Assembly: GCF_034259325.1 (NCBI RefSeq)
Contig: NZ_JAXIVS010000002.1
Coordinates: 496,001 to 560,000 of the forward strand
Direction: 5' to 3'
Length of the DNA stretch: 64,000 bases
Source: Hyalangium ruber
Lineage (GTDB): Bacteria > Myxococcota > Myxococcia > Myxococcales > Myxococcaceae
The notes under the pieces are model-generated. The model had not been told where the DNA came from, did not search any database, and worked only from the letters and a program-made list of their open reading frames with translations. A program made the position numbers and the translations under genes. Position 1 is the first letter of the stretch. Every line of letters starts with the position of its first letter. Shown here in pieces: positions 36,242 through 44,600 of the stretch.

Positions 36242-37081
36242 CTACGGGCTGCTCTTGCCGGACTGCGCCGCCGGCTCGCCTCTCGCGAAGGCCGCCATGC
36301 GGTCCACCAGCACCGGCCACGTCTGCTCCAGCAGGTCATTGTGGCGCGCGCCCGGCACCGTCTCCATCGTGCCCTTCGGGAACAGGCGCCCCAGCTGCTG
36401 GCCCATTCGCACCGGGATGACCTCGTCCTGGTCGCCGTGGAAGATGAGCACCGGCACCTGGATGCCGGGCGCCTTCGCCGCGTTGTCGAACGGATCTCGC
36501 ACCAGCAGCCGCGTCGGCAGGAACGGGAAGACCAGCCCCGCCATGTCCACCACCGAGGTGAACGGCGCCAGCAACACCATCCGCGCTCCGTGGCCCCGCC
36601 TGGCCATCTCCACCGCCACGCCTCCGCCAATGCTGCGGCTGCTCAGCACCGTCTGCTCCGGCCCCACACCCGAGGCGCGCAAGTCCGCGATCGCGATCTC
36701 CGCCGCCTCGTAGAAGCCTTGCTCGCTCGGGCTGCCAGGGTTGGAGGCATAGCCGGGGTACTCCACCGCCAGGAACCCCACCCCGCGCTCGCGCATCGCC
36801 TGGCCCAGTCTCACCAGGTTGGAGATCTGCTCGCCGTTGCCGTGGAAATGCACCAGCGTGGGCTCTCCCGGCCCGGCCGGCAGGTGCAGCACGTCCACCA
36901 CCGGCTTGCCGGGCGGCGTGAGTCGCCGGAAGCCCGCCTCGCGCAGCGGCTCCTGCGAAGCGCGCCGGGGTGCCGGGAAGAGCACCGAGCGCTGAAGCGC
37001 ATACAGCGCGCCCACCAGCGCCAGGTAACACACCAACAGGATGGAAACGAAGATCAGCACGATGCGCCGGACGCGAACCAT
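36242..37081 (-). CDS. Membrane-anchored alpha/beta hydrolase
   Basis: A 279-residue serine hydrolase fold with an N-terminal membrane anchor (IVLIFVSILLVCYLALVGALYAL, about 7-29). The catalytic elements are the nucleophile Ser in SSRSIGGGVA (about 150), Asp in FHGDQDEVIP (about 218) and His in GARHNDLLE (about 248); the oxyanion segment is VHFHGNGE. The nucleophile elbow reads SRSIG rather than the usual GxSxG. It is likely an envelope or periplasm-facing esterase or peptidase. It follows the Ser/Thr kinase by 21 bases on the same strand. Confidence 0.88.
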   Translation of the reverse strand: MVRVRRIVLIFVSILLVCYLALVGALYALQRSVLFPAPRRASQEPLREAGFRRLTPPGKPVVDVLHLPAGPGEPTLVHFHGNGEQISNLVRLGQAMRERGVGFLAVEYPGYASNPGSPSEQGFYEAAEIAIADLRASGVGPEQTVLSSRSIGGGVAVEMARRGHGARMVLLAPFTSVVDMAGLVFPFLPTRLLVRDPFDNAAKAPGIQVPVLIFHGDQDEVIPVRMGQQLGRLFPKGTMETVPGARHNDLLEQTWPVLVDRMAAFARGEPAAQSGKSSP

Positions 37082-37102
37082 TCTCTCAGTCCCTCAGCAT
37101 GG

Positions 37103-38500
37103 CTAGAGGGCCAGCAACCACACCACTCCGAAGCCTACCGCACTGGCTCCCAGGAACAGCCCCACCGCCAGCCAGACCCACCGCGCGTTCCCGGGCGTGG
37201 CCTCTTCCACCGGGGCGGGCGCCGGGCTCTCCTCCTCGCCTTCCTCGATGGCGCGCACCAGCGGCGAGCGGCGGGCCTCCACCAGCCCCACGTCCGAGTC
37301 GGTCGCCATGTCCATGCCGAAGCTCACCCGGGCCTCTCGCGTCTCCCGGCGCGGCGGCGGTTTCGGCTTCGGCTTTGGTGCGGTCCCCGCGCTGGAGGGC
37401 TCCTCCCAGGGCACGTAGTCCTCGGGAGCGTCCAGCCCGCTGTGCTCGAAGGCCAGCGCCGTGGGCGGCGCCAACATGGCGGGGATGGCCTGCTCGGTCA
37501 GCGCCCGCGACGGGTCCTTCCCCAACAACTCCGCGAGCACCTTGTCCTCGGCCGTCTTCTCCTCGGCGAACACCTCGCGCATCAGGCGCGCCACGTCCGC
37601 GTCTCCGATTTCGGGCGCCAGCTTCGCCTTGAGCCGCGCCAGCTCCGCGCCCAGCTCCGCCGCGTCCTGGAAGCGCTCCCCGGGCTCCACCGACAGGGCG
37701 CGCATCAGCAGCGCGTCCACGCCCTGGGGCAGCCCCGCGCGGAACCGGCTCGCCGGCTCCCACTTCGGGTAGGCCGCCCGGCGCCAACGCTCCAGCGGAT
37801 CTCCCTTCTGCGGCAGCGGGTGCCACGCCAGCAGCTCCCACAGCACCACGCCCGCCGCGTACACGTCCGCGCGCCGGTCCACGAGCTTCTTCCGCGCCTG
37901 CTCCGGCGACATATACGTGAGGTTGCCGATGACGACGCGCGGCGCCGTCTTCTGCTCCTTCAGCGTGGACTGCGAGGCGCCGAAGTCGATGACCTTCAGC
38001 TCTCCGTCATACGAGAGGCAGATGTTCGCGGGGGACAGGTCGCGGTGAACCAGTTGCAGCGGCTGGCCGTTGCCGTCCTTCGCGTCGTGCGCGTAGGCCA
38101 GCCCCTGGCAGAGCCGCTCGCCGATGTGGAGGATGACGCCCACCGGCATCACCTGCCCCTTCTGGCGCATGCGGTAGGCCAGGCGGCTGAGCGTCTTGCC
38201 CTGCACGTACTCCATGGAGAGGAAGAGCTGCCCCTCCACCTCGCCCATCGCGTAGACGCGGGCGATGTTCGGGTGCTGCAGGTGGACCACCACCCGCGCC
38301 TCGTCCCGGAAGCGGCCGATGAACTGCTTGTTCTCCATCAGCTTCGGCAGCACCTTCTTCACCACGCACGCCCGGCGCGGCGACTCCTCGCGCGCCAGGT
38401 ACACCTCTCCCATTCCCCCGGCGCCGATGCGGCGCGCCAGGGTGTAGGGACCGAAGTGGATGGGCCCCTGCAGGGCCTCGGGTTCCTCAGACCTGGCCAA
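37103..38500 (-). CDS. Ser/Thr protein kinase with C-terminal membrane helix
   Basis: A 465-residue eukaryotic-like kinase. Glycine loop GAGGMGEVY, Lys in CVVKKVL (about 48), catalytic HRDLSPANICL (about 155), DFG in VIDFGAS, and SPEQARKK. The kinase domain ends at about 290. Residues 335-430 are a Pro/Glu/Arg linker, and a single membrane helix follows at about 440-463. The start appears to be TTG 38500, overlapping the hemL stop by 14 bases; no ATG or GTG precedes the glycine loop. It is in a run hemL, kinase, hydrolase. Kinase substrates unknown. Confidence 0.9.
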   Translation of the reverse strand: MARSEEPEALQGPIHFGPYTLARRIGAGGMGEVYLAREESPRRACVVKKVLPKLMENKQFIGRFRDEARVVVHLQHPNIARVYAMGEVEGQLFLSMEYVQGKTLSRLAYRMRQKGQVMPVGVILHIGERLCQGLAYAHDAKDGNGQPLQLVHRDLSPANICLSYDGELKVIDFGASQSTLKEQKTAPRVVIGNLTYMSPEQARKKLVDRRADVYAAGVVLWELLAWHPLPQKGDPLERWRRAAYPKWEPASRFRAGLPQGVDALLMRALSVEPGERFQDAAELGAELARLKAKLAPEIGDADVARLMREVFAEEKTAEDKVLAELLGKDPSRALTEQAIPAMLAPPTALAFEHSGLDAPEDYVPWEEPSSAGTAPKPKPKPPPRRETREARVSFGMDMATDSDVGLVEARRSPLVRAIEEGEEESPAPAPVEEATPGNARWVWLAVGLFLGASAVGFGVVWLLAL

Positions 38501-39779
38501 GCGCGCGGAAGGCCTTTCGGGCCGCGGCGAGGATGTGCGCCACCTCCGGCTCGCCGATCGCCAGAGAGACGAACGCCGCCTCGAACTGGCTCGGCGGCAG
38601 GTACACGCCCTCGTGCAGCATGGTGTGGAAGAACTTGCCGAAGCGCGCCGTGTCCGCCTTCTTCGCGCTCGTGTAGTCGTACACCGGGCTGTCGGTGAAG
38701 AAGGCCGTAATCATGCTGCCCACGCGGTTGACGGTCAGCGGCACCTTCGCTTCCTTCGCCTCCGCCACCAGCCCGTCCTCCAGCATGCGGCTCACCTGCT
38801 CCAGCCGCGCGTAGGTGCCCGGCGCCGCCAGCGCCTTGAGGCAGGCCAGCCCCGCCGCCACCGCCACCGGGTTCCCCGACAGCGTGCCCGACTGGTACAC
38901 CGGGCCCTCCGGCGCCACCTTCGCCATGATGTCGCGCCGCCCGCCGTACGCGCCCAGCGGCAGGCCGCCGCCCACCACCTTGGCGAATGTCGTCAGGTCC
39001 GGCTTCAGCCCGTACAGCTCCTGCGCTCCGCCACGCGCCAGCCGGAAGCCCGTCATCACCTCGTCCAGCACCAGCAGCACGCCGTGCTTGCGGCACAGCT
39101 CCTGGAGCCCCTGCAGGTAGCCCTGCTTGGGGATGAGCACGCCCATGTTGCCCACCACCGGCTCGATGATGGCGCAGGCGATCTCCTTGCCCTTCTCCGC
39201 GAAGATGCGCTCCACCGCCGCCAGGTCATTGAAGGGCGCGGTGAGGGTGAGCTTCGCCAGCGCCGCCGGCACGCCCGGCGAGTCCGGCAGGCCCAGCGTC
39301 TCCACGCCGCTGCCCGCCTTCACCAGGAACGGGTCTCCCGCCCCGTGGAAGCAGCCCTCGAACTTGAGGATGAAGTCGCGGCCCGTGAAGCCGCGCGCCA
39401 CGCGGATGGCCGCCACCGTGGCCTCGGTGCCGCTGGAGACCAGGCGCACCTTCTCCACGCTCGGTACGGTGGCGCAGATGAGCTCCGCCAGCTCCACCTC
39501 GCCCGGGGCCGGGGCACCATAGGAGGTGCCGCGCCGGGCCGCGTCGATGACCGCCTCGACGATGGGAGGGTAGGCGTGGCCGAGGATGAGCGGACCCCAG
39601 CTTCCCACCAGGTCCACGTACCGGTTGCCGTCCACGTCCGTCATCCACGCGCCCGCCGCCTCGCGGAAGAAGACGGGGTCGCCGCCCACGCCGCGGAAGG
39701 CGCGCACCGGCGAGTTCACCCCGCCCGGGATGCGCTCCTGCGCACGCGCGAAGAGGGCCTTGCTCTGGGAGTGGTTCAT
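38487..39779 (-). CDS. hemL: Glutamate-1-semialdehyde 2,1-aminomutase
   Basis: A 430-residue PLP enzyme of tetrapyrrole synthesis, converting glutamate-1-semialdehyde to 5-aminolevulinate. It shows ERIPGGVNSPVRAFRGVGG, the SGTEATVAAIRVARGFTGRD substrate segment, and the PLP lysine in TTFAKVVGGGLPLGAYGG. Length is typical. The start ATG 39779 has GGAG ten bases upstream; ATG 39791 is possible. It is the first gene of the run with the Ser/Thr kinase. Confidence 0.96.
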   Translation of the reverse strand: MNHSQSKALFARAQERIPGGVNSPVRAFRGVGGDPVFFREAAGAWMTDVDGNRYVDLVGSWGPLILGHAYPPIVEAVIDAARRGTSYGAPAPGEVELAELICATVPSVEKVRLVSSGTEATVAAIRVARGFTGRDFILKFEGCFHGAGDPFLVKAGSGVETLGLPDSPGVPAALAKLTLTAPFNDLAAVERIFAEKGKEIACAIIEPVVGNMGVLIPKQGYLQGLQELCRKHGVLLVLDEVMTGFRLARGGAQELYGLKPDLTTFAKVVGGGLPLGAYGGRRDIMAKVAPEGPVYQSGTLSGNPVAVAAGLACLKALAAPGTYARLEQVSRMLEDGLVAEAKEAKVPLTVNRVGSMITAFFTDSPVYDYTSAKKADTARFGKFFHTMLHEGVYLPPSQFEAAFVSLAIGEPEVAHILAAARKAFRALGQV

Positions 39780-39907
39780 GCCGTGCTCCATACCACGCAC
39801 CCGCGCCGACAGCCCGAAGATGGCGTGCCTCCCCCTCCCCAGCTCGCTCCCTGGCCTGCCGCGTGCCTTGTGGACCGGTGGGCAGCCCTGTTGGAGACTC
39901 GCGCGCC

Positions 39908-40837
39908 ATGATTCGCACCACCCTGCGCCGCACCCTCACCCTGGACGCTCCCGAGGCCTCGGGGCGCCCCGCCCATGTCTCGGCGGCCAGCGGGCTCGTG
40001 GCCGTGGGCCCGTGGCTCTACGTCGTCGCGGACGACTCGATGCACCTGACCGTCTTCCCGCGTGAAGGGAGCGCTCCCGGGCGCTCGGTGCGACTCTTTC
40101 CGGGCGAGCTGCCCCTGGAGCCCAGGGCCCGCAAGGCGGCCAAGCCCGACCTGGAGGCGCTCTGTCTGTTAGGGCCCTTCGCGGGCCACCCTCACGGCGC
40201 GCTGCTGACGCTGCCCTCGGGCTCCACGGCCGCGCGGCACCGCGGCGCCGTGCTCCCCCTGGCGGCCGACGGCACGCTGGCGGGCGCGGCGCACGAGGTG
40301 GACTTCACCGAGGTGTACACCCACCTGTCGCGCGAGGTGGGGCCGATCAACATCGAGGGCGCGGCGGTGTCCGGCGGGTTCCTGCGGCTGCTCCAGCGCG
40401 GCAACGGAGACCAGGGCACGGACGCGCTGGTGGACCTGGACCGGGAGCGAGTCCTGCGCTGCCTGGAGACCGGCCAGGGGCTGGGCGCGGCCACCATCCG
40501 CATGGTGCGACGCTGGGAGCTGGGGCGGGCCGGCGGCGTGCGCCTGACGTTCACGGACGCCTCCCCCCTGCCGGATGGGCGCCTGGTGTTCACCGCCGCC
40601 GCCGAGGACACACGCGATTCCTACGAGGATGGGCCCGTGGCCGGCTCGGCGGTGGGCGTGCTGGGGCCGGATGGCGCTCCGCTGTTCCTCGACGCGGTGG
40701 ACGCGAAGGTGAAGCTGGAGGGCGTGAGCGCGCGGGTGGAAGGGGGCCGCGTACACGTGCTGCTGGTGGCCGACGCGGACGAGCCGGCCATCGCCGCGCC
40801 GCTCTTCGAGGCGGTGCTGGAGGGCGTGCCGGGCTGA
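39908..40837 (+). CDS. Unknown soluble protein, possible beta-propeller
   Basis: A 309-residue protein without signal peptide or membrane helix. The sequence has repeating blade-like strand blocks (SGLVAVGPWLYVVADDSMHL, GALLTLPSGST, GFLRLLQRGNG, DGRLVFTAAAEDT, GGRVHVLLVADADE) suggesting a beta-propeller. It resembles myxobacterial proteins of a DUF6929-like group, but I am not certain of that family. ATG 39908. Convergent with the TPR lipoprotein gene, ending 16 bases from it. Confidence 0.65.
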   Translation: MIRTTLRRTLTLDAPEASGRPAHVSAASGLVAVGPWLYVVADDSMHLTVFPREGSAPGRSVRLFPGELPLEPRARKAAKPDLEALCLLGPFAGHPHGALLTLPSGSTAARHRGAVLPLAADGTLAGAAHEVDFTEVYTHLSREVGPINIEGAAVSGGFLRLLQRGNGDQGTDALVDLDRERVLRCLETGQGLGAATIRMVRRWELGRAGGVRLTFTDASPLPDGRLVFTAAAEDTRDSYEDGPVAGSAVGVLGPDGAPLFLDAVDAKVKLEGVSARVEGGRVHVLLVADADEPAIAAPLFEAVLEGVPG

Positions 40838-40853
40838 GCCGGTGGGCGCCCCT

Positions 40854-41771
40854 TCAGTCCCCGTGGTCTCGCGCGGCTTCCTCGGCGCTGCCACCCACGG
40901 CCTCGATCGAGTTGCGCGGAGGTCGTGCCGGCGGCTGGGGCCGGTCGAAGGCCATGGCGCGCTGGCCAATGCCCTCGGGGGTGGTGCTGGTGATGCGGCG
41001 GCGCGCCCGGGTGATGTAGTCCTGCACCAGCGTGGGGTCCGGATGGGCCTTGAGCGCATCCACCCAGAGCTCGATGGCCTTCTCGTTGTCACCCGCGTCG
41101 GCCTTCAGCTTGCCCATCTCCACCAGGGCGTGCGCGGCCAGCTCCGAGTCCGGGAAGCGGGTGCGCAGGTCCGCGTAGGCCTTCGAGGCCTCCTGGCGCC
41201 GGCCCTCCATCATGTGGATGGCCTGGGCCTGGAGGAACAGGGCGTCATCCACGTAGACGCTGGTGGCGAAGCGCTCGGCCAGCTTGCGCGCCTCCAGCTC
41301 GCACTGCGCGAAGTCCCCCAGCTCGAAGTAGATCTTCGCCACCTGGTAGTGCAGCTCGGCGCCCTGGGGCGGGTTGCGCTGGAGCGCGGCGGTGAGCTGG
41401 TCGATGGCGCCGCGCAAGTCGCGGTAATGCACCCGCAGCAGCTCGGCGAGGATGATGCGCGCCTCGAGCGCCTCGGGAGACTCAGGGCACTGCTGGATGA
41501 GCTCCTTGTAGACGCTCACGGCCTCCTTCACCTTGCGCTGCTCGAGCCAGTACACGTCCGCGGCGCCCTTCAGGGCGCGGGCGCGCAGCACCAGGGCCTG
41601 GGCCGTCTCGTCCCGGCGAAGCTGGTCGAAGGCCTTGCGGTACTCGACGAGCGCCTCGTCCGGGCGCTTCTCGAACACGGCATCCCGCGCGCGCTGCAGG
41701 TGGTCAGCCGGCGTCTCACGGCAGCCGGCCAGCAGCCCCAGCACGGTACACGCGAGCACCCAGCGCTTCAC
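40854..41771 (-). CDS. TPR-repeat lipoprotein
   Basis: A 305-residue lipoprotein (lipobox LLAGC, Cys 17). Residues about 25-265 form tetratricopeptide-type helical repeats: ALVEYRKAFDQL, ADVYWLEQRKVKEAVSVYKEL, AELHYQVAKIYFELGDFAQCE, ALVEMGKLKADAGDNEKAIEL. The C-terminus is Pro/Ala-rich. Likely a periplasmic-side or outer membrane scaffold protein. GTG 41771 overlaps the TGA stop of the upstream lipoprotein gene (GTGA). Confidence 0.82.
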   Translation of the reverse strand: MKRWVLACTVLGLLAGCRETPADHLQRARDAVFEKRPDEALVEYRKAFDQLRRDETAQALVLRARALKGAADVYWLEQRKVKEAVSVYKELIQQCPESPEALEARIILAELLRVHYRDLRGAIDQLTAALQRNPPQGAELHYQVAKIYFELGDFAQCELEARKLAERFATSVYVDDALFLQAQAIHMMEGRRQEASKAYADLRTRFPDSELAAHALVEMGKLKADAGDNEKAIELWVDALKAHPDPTLVQDYITRARRRITSTTPEGIGQRAMAFDRPQPPARPPRNSIEAVGGSAEEAARDHGD

Positions 41772-42025
41772 TTGCACTCCTTGGGCTCGACGTCGACGCA
41801 GTAGGTCTCCTCGCACTTGACGCAATCGAACTGGGGGGAGACGTCCGTGACGCACACGGAGACGCCCGACCTGCGCGGGCAGTCCTCGGCGGTGGTACAC
41901 CGGTAGTCGACGCCCGCATCCGAGGTCGCCCGCGTCTGCGTCGAGCCGCAGACCTCGATGTCATTGCATCCCAGGAGCCCGGCCGCCGCGCTGGCGATGA
42001 GCACCCCACGCCAGAGGAGTCGCAC
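41768..42025 (-). CDS. Small Cys-rich lipoprotein
   Basis: An 85-residue lipoprotein: signal peptide with lipobox LLGC (Cys 20), then eight further cysteines (as in YRCTTAEDCP, VCVTDV, FDCVKCEETYCVD and KEC), probably paired in disulfides. This is a disulfide-knot-like small exported protein of unknown function. Start GTG 42025; its stop overlaps the start of the TPR lipoprotein, so the two are coupled. No homologue is recognised. Confidence 0.7.
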   Translation of the reverse strand: MRLLWRGVLIASAAAGLLGCNDIEVCGSTQTRATSDAGVDYRCTTAEDCPRRSGVSVCVTDVSPQFDCVKCEETYCVDVEPKECK

Positions 42026-42130
42026 GCCTTCGTTCTATCCGGATTTGGCGACAACGTCACGGATCGGACACCCCGCTCGCCTGCCCTCCAAGGCCCTGGC
42101 CTGGGAGCCCGCGCCGGGTGACGCGCTGCT

Positions 42131-42514
42131 TCAGTTGTGGCTCTCGGCCGCCTTGCCCGAGGTGAGCACCGTGCTGTCCACCGCCGCCACGTGCCGGCGA
42201 CGCTTGAGCTGCCGCGCCTTCTCCTCCTGCTTCTCCTGGTGCTTGAGGAGCGCCGCCAGGTGCATGTCCGCGTGCTGACAGTGGATGGCCGACACCTGCT
42301 GGTGCCTCCGCCCCAGCTCCTGCCACAGGTGGACCTGCGCCTGGTTGCCCAGGAGCCGCTCCTCCACCGTGTCCAGCGCCGCGTCCATCTGCCGGCCTTC
42401 GGCCTCCAGCGCCGCCAGCCGCTCCTGCGCGTCCGCCGGCTCCTCCGCACAACCCGTCGACAAGGCCATCGTCAGGATCGCCGCGCCTACACCCAACACC
42501 CGCTTCCCGACCAT
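42131..42514 (-). CDS. Coiled-coil lipoprotein
   Basis: A 127-residue lipoprotein (lipobox LSTGC, Cys 22) that is almost entirely helical: LAALEAEGRQMDAALDTVEE and a Lys/Arg/Glu-rich helix LKHQEKQEEKARQLKRR that looks like coiled coil. It could be a small envelope spacer protein. The start ATG 42514 has GAGG ten bases upstream. 105 bases separate it from the Cys-rich lipoprotein gene. Function unknown. Confidence 0.65.
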   Translation of the reverse strand: MVGKRVLGVGAAILTMALSTGCAEEPADAQERLAALEAEGRQMDAALDTVEERLLGNQAQVHLWQELGRRHQQVSAIHCQHADMHLAALLKHQEKQEEKARQLKRRRHVAAVDSTVLTSGKAAESHN

Positions 42515-42663
42515 CTCCTACCTCGTCTCCGCGCTGTGTGAGCGACCGCCGCGCGAAGCCAAGGTAGGAAGCACTTCCGGGAGCGACAACCCAGCCCCCC
42601 ATCAGTTCAGGTCGGGTTTCTAGCGCCCAACGTTCTGCGGTGGGTTGTTGTGGGAGAGCGGCG

Positions 42664-43173
42664 TCAGGCCTTCTGACGGTGGCGCAGGATGAACTCGCAC
42701 ACCTCGCGCGCCGCGCCGAACCCCGCCGGCTTCTGCGCCACGTAGTGGACCTGCGAGCGCACCTCGTCCGGAGACTCCGGAGGCGCCGCGGAGAACCCCA
42801 CCGCCTTGAGCAGCGGCAGGTCCACCACCTCATCCCCCATGTAGCCGCACCGGTCGGCGGACACCTTCAATATCTCCAGCAGCCGCTCGAAGTGCGCCAC
42901 CTTGTCCTGGCTGCCGAAGTGGACGTGGCGCAAGCCCAGCGACTGCATGCGCATCTGCGCCGAGAGGCTGTCGCCGCCGGAGATGGCCGCCACCTCGATG
43001 CCCACCTCCTGCAGCCGCTTGATGCCCATGCCGTCGCGCACGCTGTACATCTGCGTCCAGCCGGAGTTGGGCACCCAGAAGATGCGCCCGTCCGTGAGCG
43101 TGCCGTCGATGTCGAAGATCATCACCGACAGCTGGCTCACCCGGGCCTTGAGCGACTCGAGGTCCTGGTTCAT
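42664..43173 (-). CDS. kdsC: KdsC-type HAD phosphatase
   Basis: A 169-residue HAD phosphatase of the KdsC/YrbI type without cap domain: FDIDGTLTDGRIFW (motif I), AAISGGDS (motif II), DKVAHFERL (Lys, motif III), GYMGDEVVDLPLL (motif IV). KdsC removes phosphate from KDO-8-phosphate in lipopolysaccharide core synthesis; some members instead act on other sugar acids. No kdsA, kdsB or kdsD gene is adjacent. It follows the MXAN_5187-like gene by three bases, so the two are cotranscribed. Confidence 0.88.
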   Translation of the reverse strand: MNQDLESLKARVSQLSVMIFDIDGTLTDGRIFWVPNSGWTQMYSVRDGMGIKRLQEVGIEVAAISGGDSLSAQMRMQSLGLRHVHFGSQDKVAHFERLLEILKVSADRCGYMGDEVVDLPLLKAVGFSAAPPESPDEVRSQVHYVAQKPAGFGAAREVCEFILRHRQKA

Positions 43174-43176
43174 CGC

Positions 43177-44559
43177 CTACTTCGGCACGGCCTTGAGCGT
43201 GGCCTTGCCGTCCTTGATGACGACCTTGAACTCGACCGACTTGGCGTTGTGCTGCTTGAGCAGCTCCGGCACCTGCTTGCGCAAGTTGGCCGCCACCGTC
43301 TCGTAGGACATCTTCGAGGTGTCCTCCTGGTTGCGGCGCTTGGCGGTGACGTAGGCGTCGTACACCTGCTTGAGCTTGTCGTCCGAGAGCCCACCGCTGG
43401 AGCCCGAGCTCGGCGGAGGCCTGGACGCGGTGGCCGCCGGAGCCGCGGGCTTGGAGACCCCCGACACGCCCGGCTTGGAGATGCCCGAGGTCGCCCCCGG
43501 AGCCGTGCCCGGACGCGCGGCCGCCGGAGCCCCGGGGCGCGAGGGCGCAGAGGACGTGGGACGCGCGGGCGTCAGCGGCTCATCCGTGAGGCTCTCGAGC
43601 GCCGCGGCGATGCCGGAGGTGCTCTGCGAGGGCGCGCCAAAGGAAGGCACACCCCGCGCGGGCGTCCCCGCCACCGAGGGCGAGCCCCGAGCGGGCGTAC
43701 CGCCCGGAGGAATCGTCGGTACACCCTTCGCGGGCGTGCCGCCCGGAGGAATCGTCGGCACACCCTTCGCGGGCGTGCCACCCGGAGGAATCGTCGGCGC
43801 AGCCTTCGAGGGCGGCGGCGCCGAGGTCCCCCGCGCCGGAGTCCCAGCCATGGGAGACACGGTCGGCACGGAAGGAACCGAGGGCACGGAGGGCACCGCG
43901 GCCGTGCCACGGAACGGCGTGCCACTGACCGCGGGCGCCACGGTGGGCACCACCGGCACGGTGGGAATCACGGGCACCGGCGTCGCCGCCACGGGGCGGA
44001 ACGTCGGCGTGTCGTCCACCGGCTGCGGCACGAAGCCACCGCGCGCGGCGGGCTTCACCGGCACCGGCTCGTTGGGGACGATGTCCTCCACTTCCATCAG
44101 GTCATCGTCGCCCAGCTCCTCCAGCTCGATGGCGCCCTTGCGCTTGCCCTCGCCGGTGGACTTCTGGGCGCGGCGCTTGGCCTTGAAGAGGTCGCGCTTG
44201 TAGGTGCCCGACTCGATCTCCATCAAGGTGCGCTGCCACAGCCGCTCGTAGGTGAGGAACTTGGTGTGCAGCGAGTTCATACGGAACTTCGCCGCGGTGT
44301 TGCGCACCAGCCCGCCCTTCAACCGGATGAGCCGCTTCTTGAGGTCCTCGTGCGCGCGCACGGGGGGAAACCGCTCGTTGCCGAGGAAGTACTGTTCGTA
44401 CGTCACCCGCAGGGCCGCCAGCTCCTCCTCGATTTCATCGCACTCCTTGAGGGCCAGCTCGCTGTTGGACTTCTTCTCACCCGAGTCGTTGCCACCCAGA
44501 GCGGACTTGGCTCCGGCGGAGGACTTGGCGTTGGCTGTCGGTTTTGGCTCCGGCGGCAT
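43177..44559 (-). CDS. MXAN_5187-like protein with Pro/Gly/Thr-rich repeat linker
   Basis: A 460-residue protein. The first 140 residues are charged and helical (EIEEELAALRVTYEQYF, LKKRLIRLKGGLVRNTAAKFRMNSL). A low-complexity linker at about 180-385 includes three copies of TIPPGGTPAKGVP-type units and other PXXGTP repeats. The C-terminal about 70 residues (LSDDKLKQVYDAYVTAKRRN, MSYETVAANLRKQVPELL) match a domain found in the myxobacterial MXAN_5187 family. No signal peptide. Function unknown; the linker may separate two binding modules. First gene of a pair with kdsC. Confidence 0.75.
   Translation of the reverse strand: MPPEPKPTANAKSSAGAKSALGGNDSGEKKSNSELALKECDEIEEELAALRVTYEQYFLGNERFPPVRAHEDLKKRLIRLKGGLVRNTAAKFRMNSLHTKFLTYERLWQRTLMEIESGTYKRDLFKAKRRAQKSTGEGKRKGAIELEELGDDDLMEVEDIVPNEPVPVKPAARGGFVPQPVDDTPTFRPVAATPVPVIPTVPVVPTVAPAVSGTPFRGTAAVPSVPSVPSVPTVSPMAGTPARGTSAPPPSKAAPTIPPGGTPAKGVPTIPPGGTPAKGVPTIPPGGTPARGSPSVAGTPARGVPSFGAPSQSTSGIAAALESLTDEPLTPARPTSSAPSRPGAPAAARPGTAPGATSGISKPGVSGVSKPAAPAATASRPPPSSGSSGGLSDDKLKQVYDAYVTAKRRNQEDTSKMSYETVAANLRKQVPELLKQHNAKSVEFKVVIKDGKATLKAVPK
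43691..43815. repeat. Coding 39-bp tandem repeat
   Basis: About three copies of a 39-base unit encode the TIPPGGTPAKGVP-type repeats of the MXAN_5187-like protein. The copies differ at a few third positions, which shows selection on the protein rather than recent slippage. Confidence 0.7.
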
Positions 44560-44600
44560 GCAACCTCAGAGTGTCCCTAAGACGCGCGCTGCGATCAACC

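Noticed and set aside
36161-38698. Long plus-strand frame opposite the hydrolase and kinase genes
   Set aside because: His/Arg/Leu-rich antisense frame; the minus strand encodes two clear enzymes.
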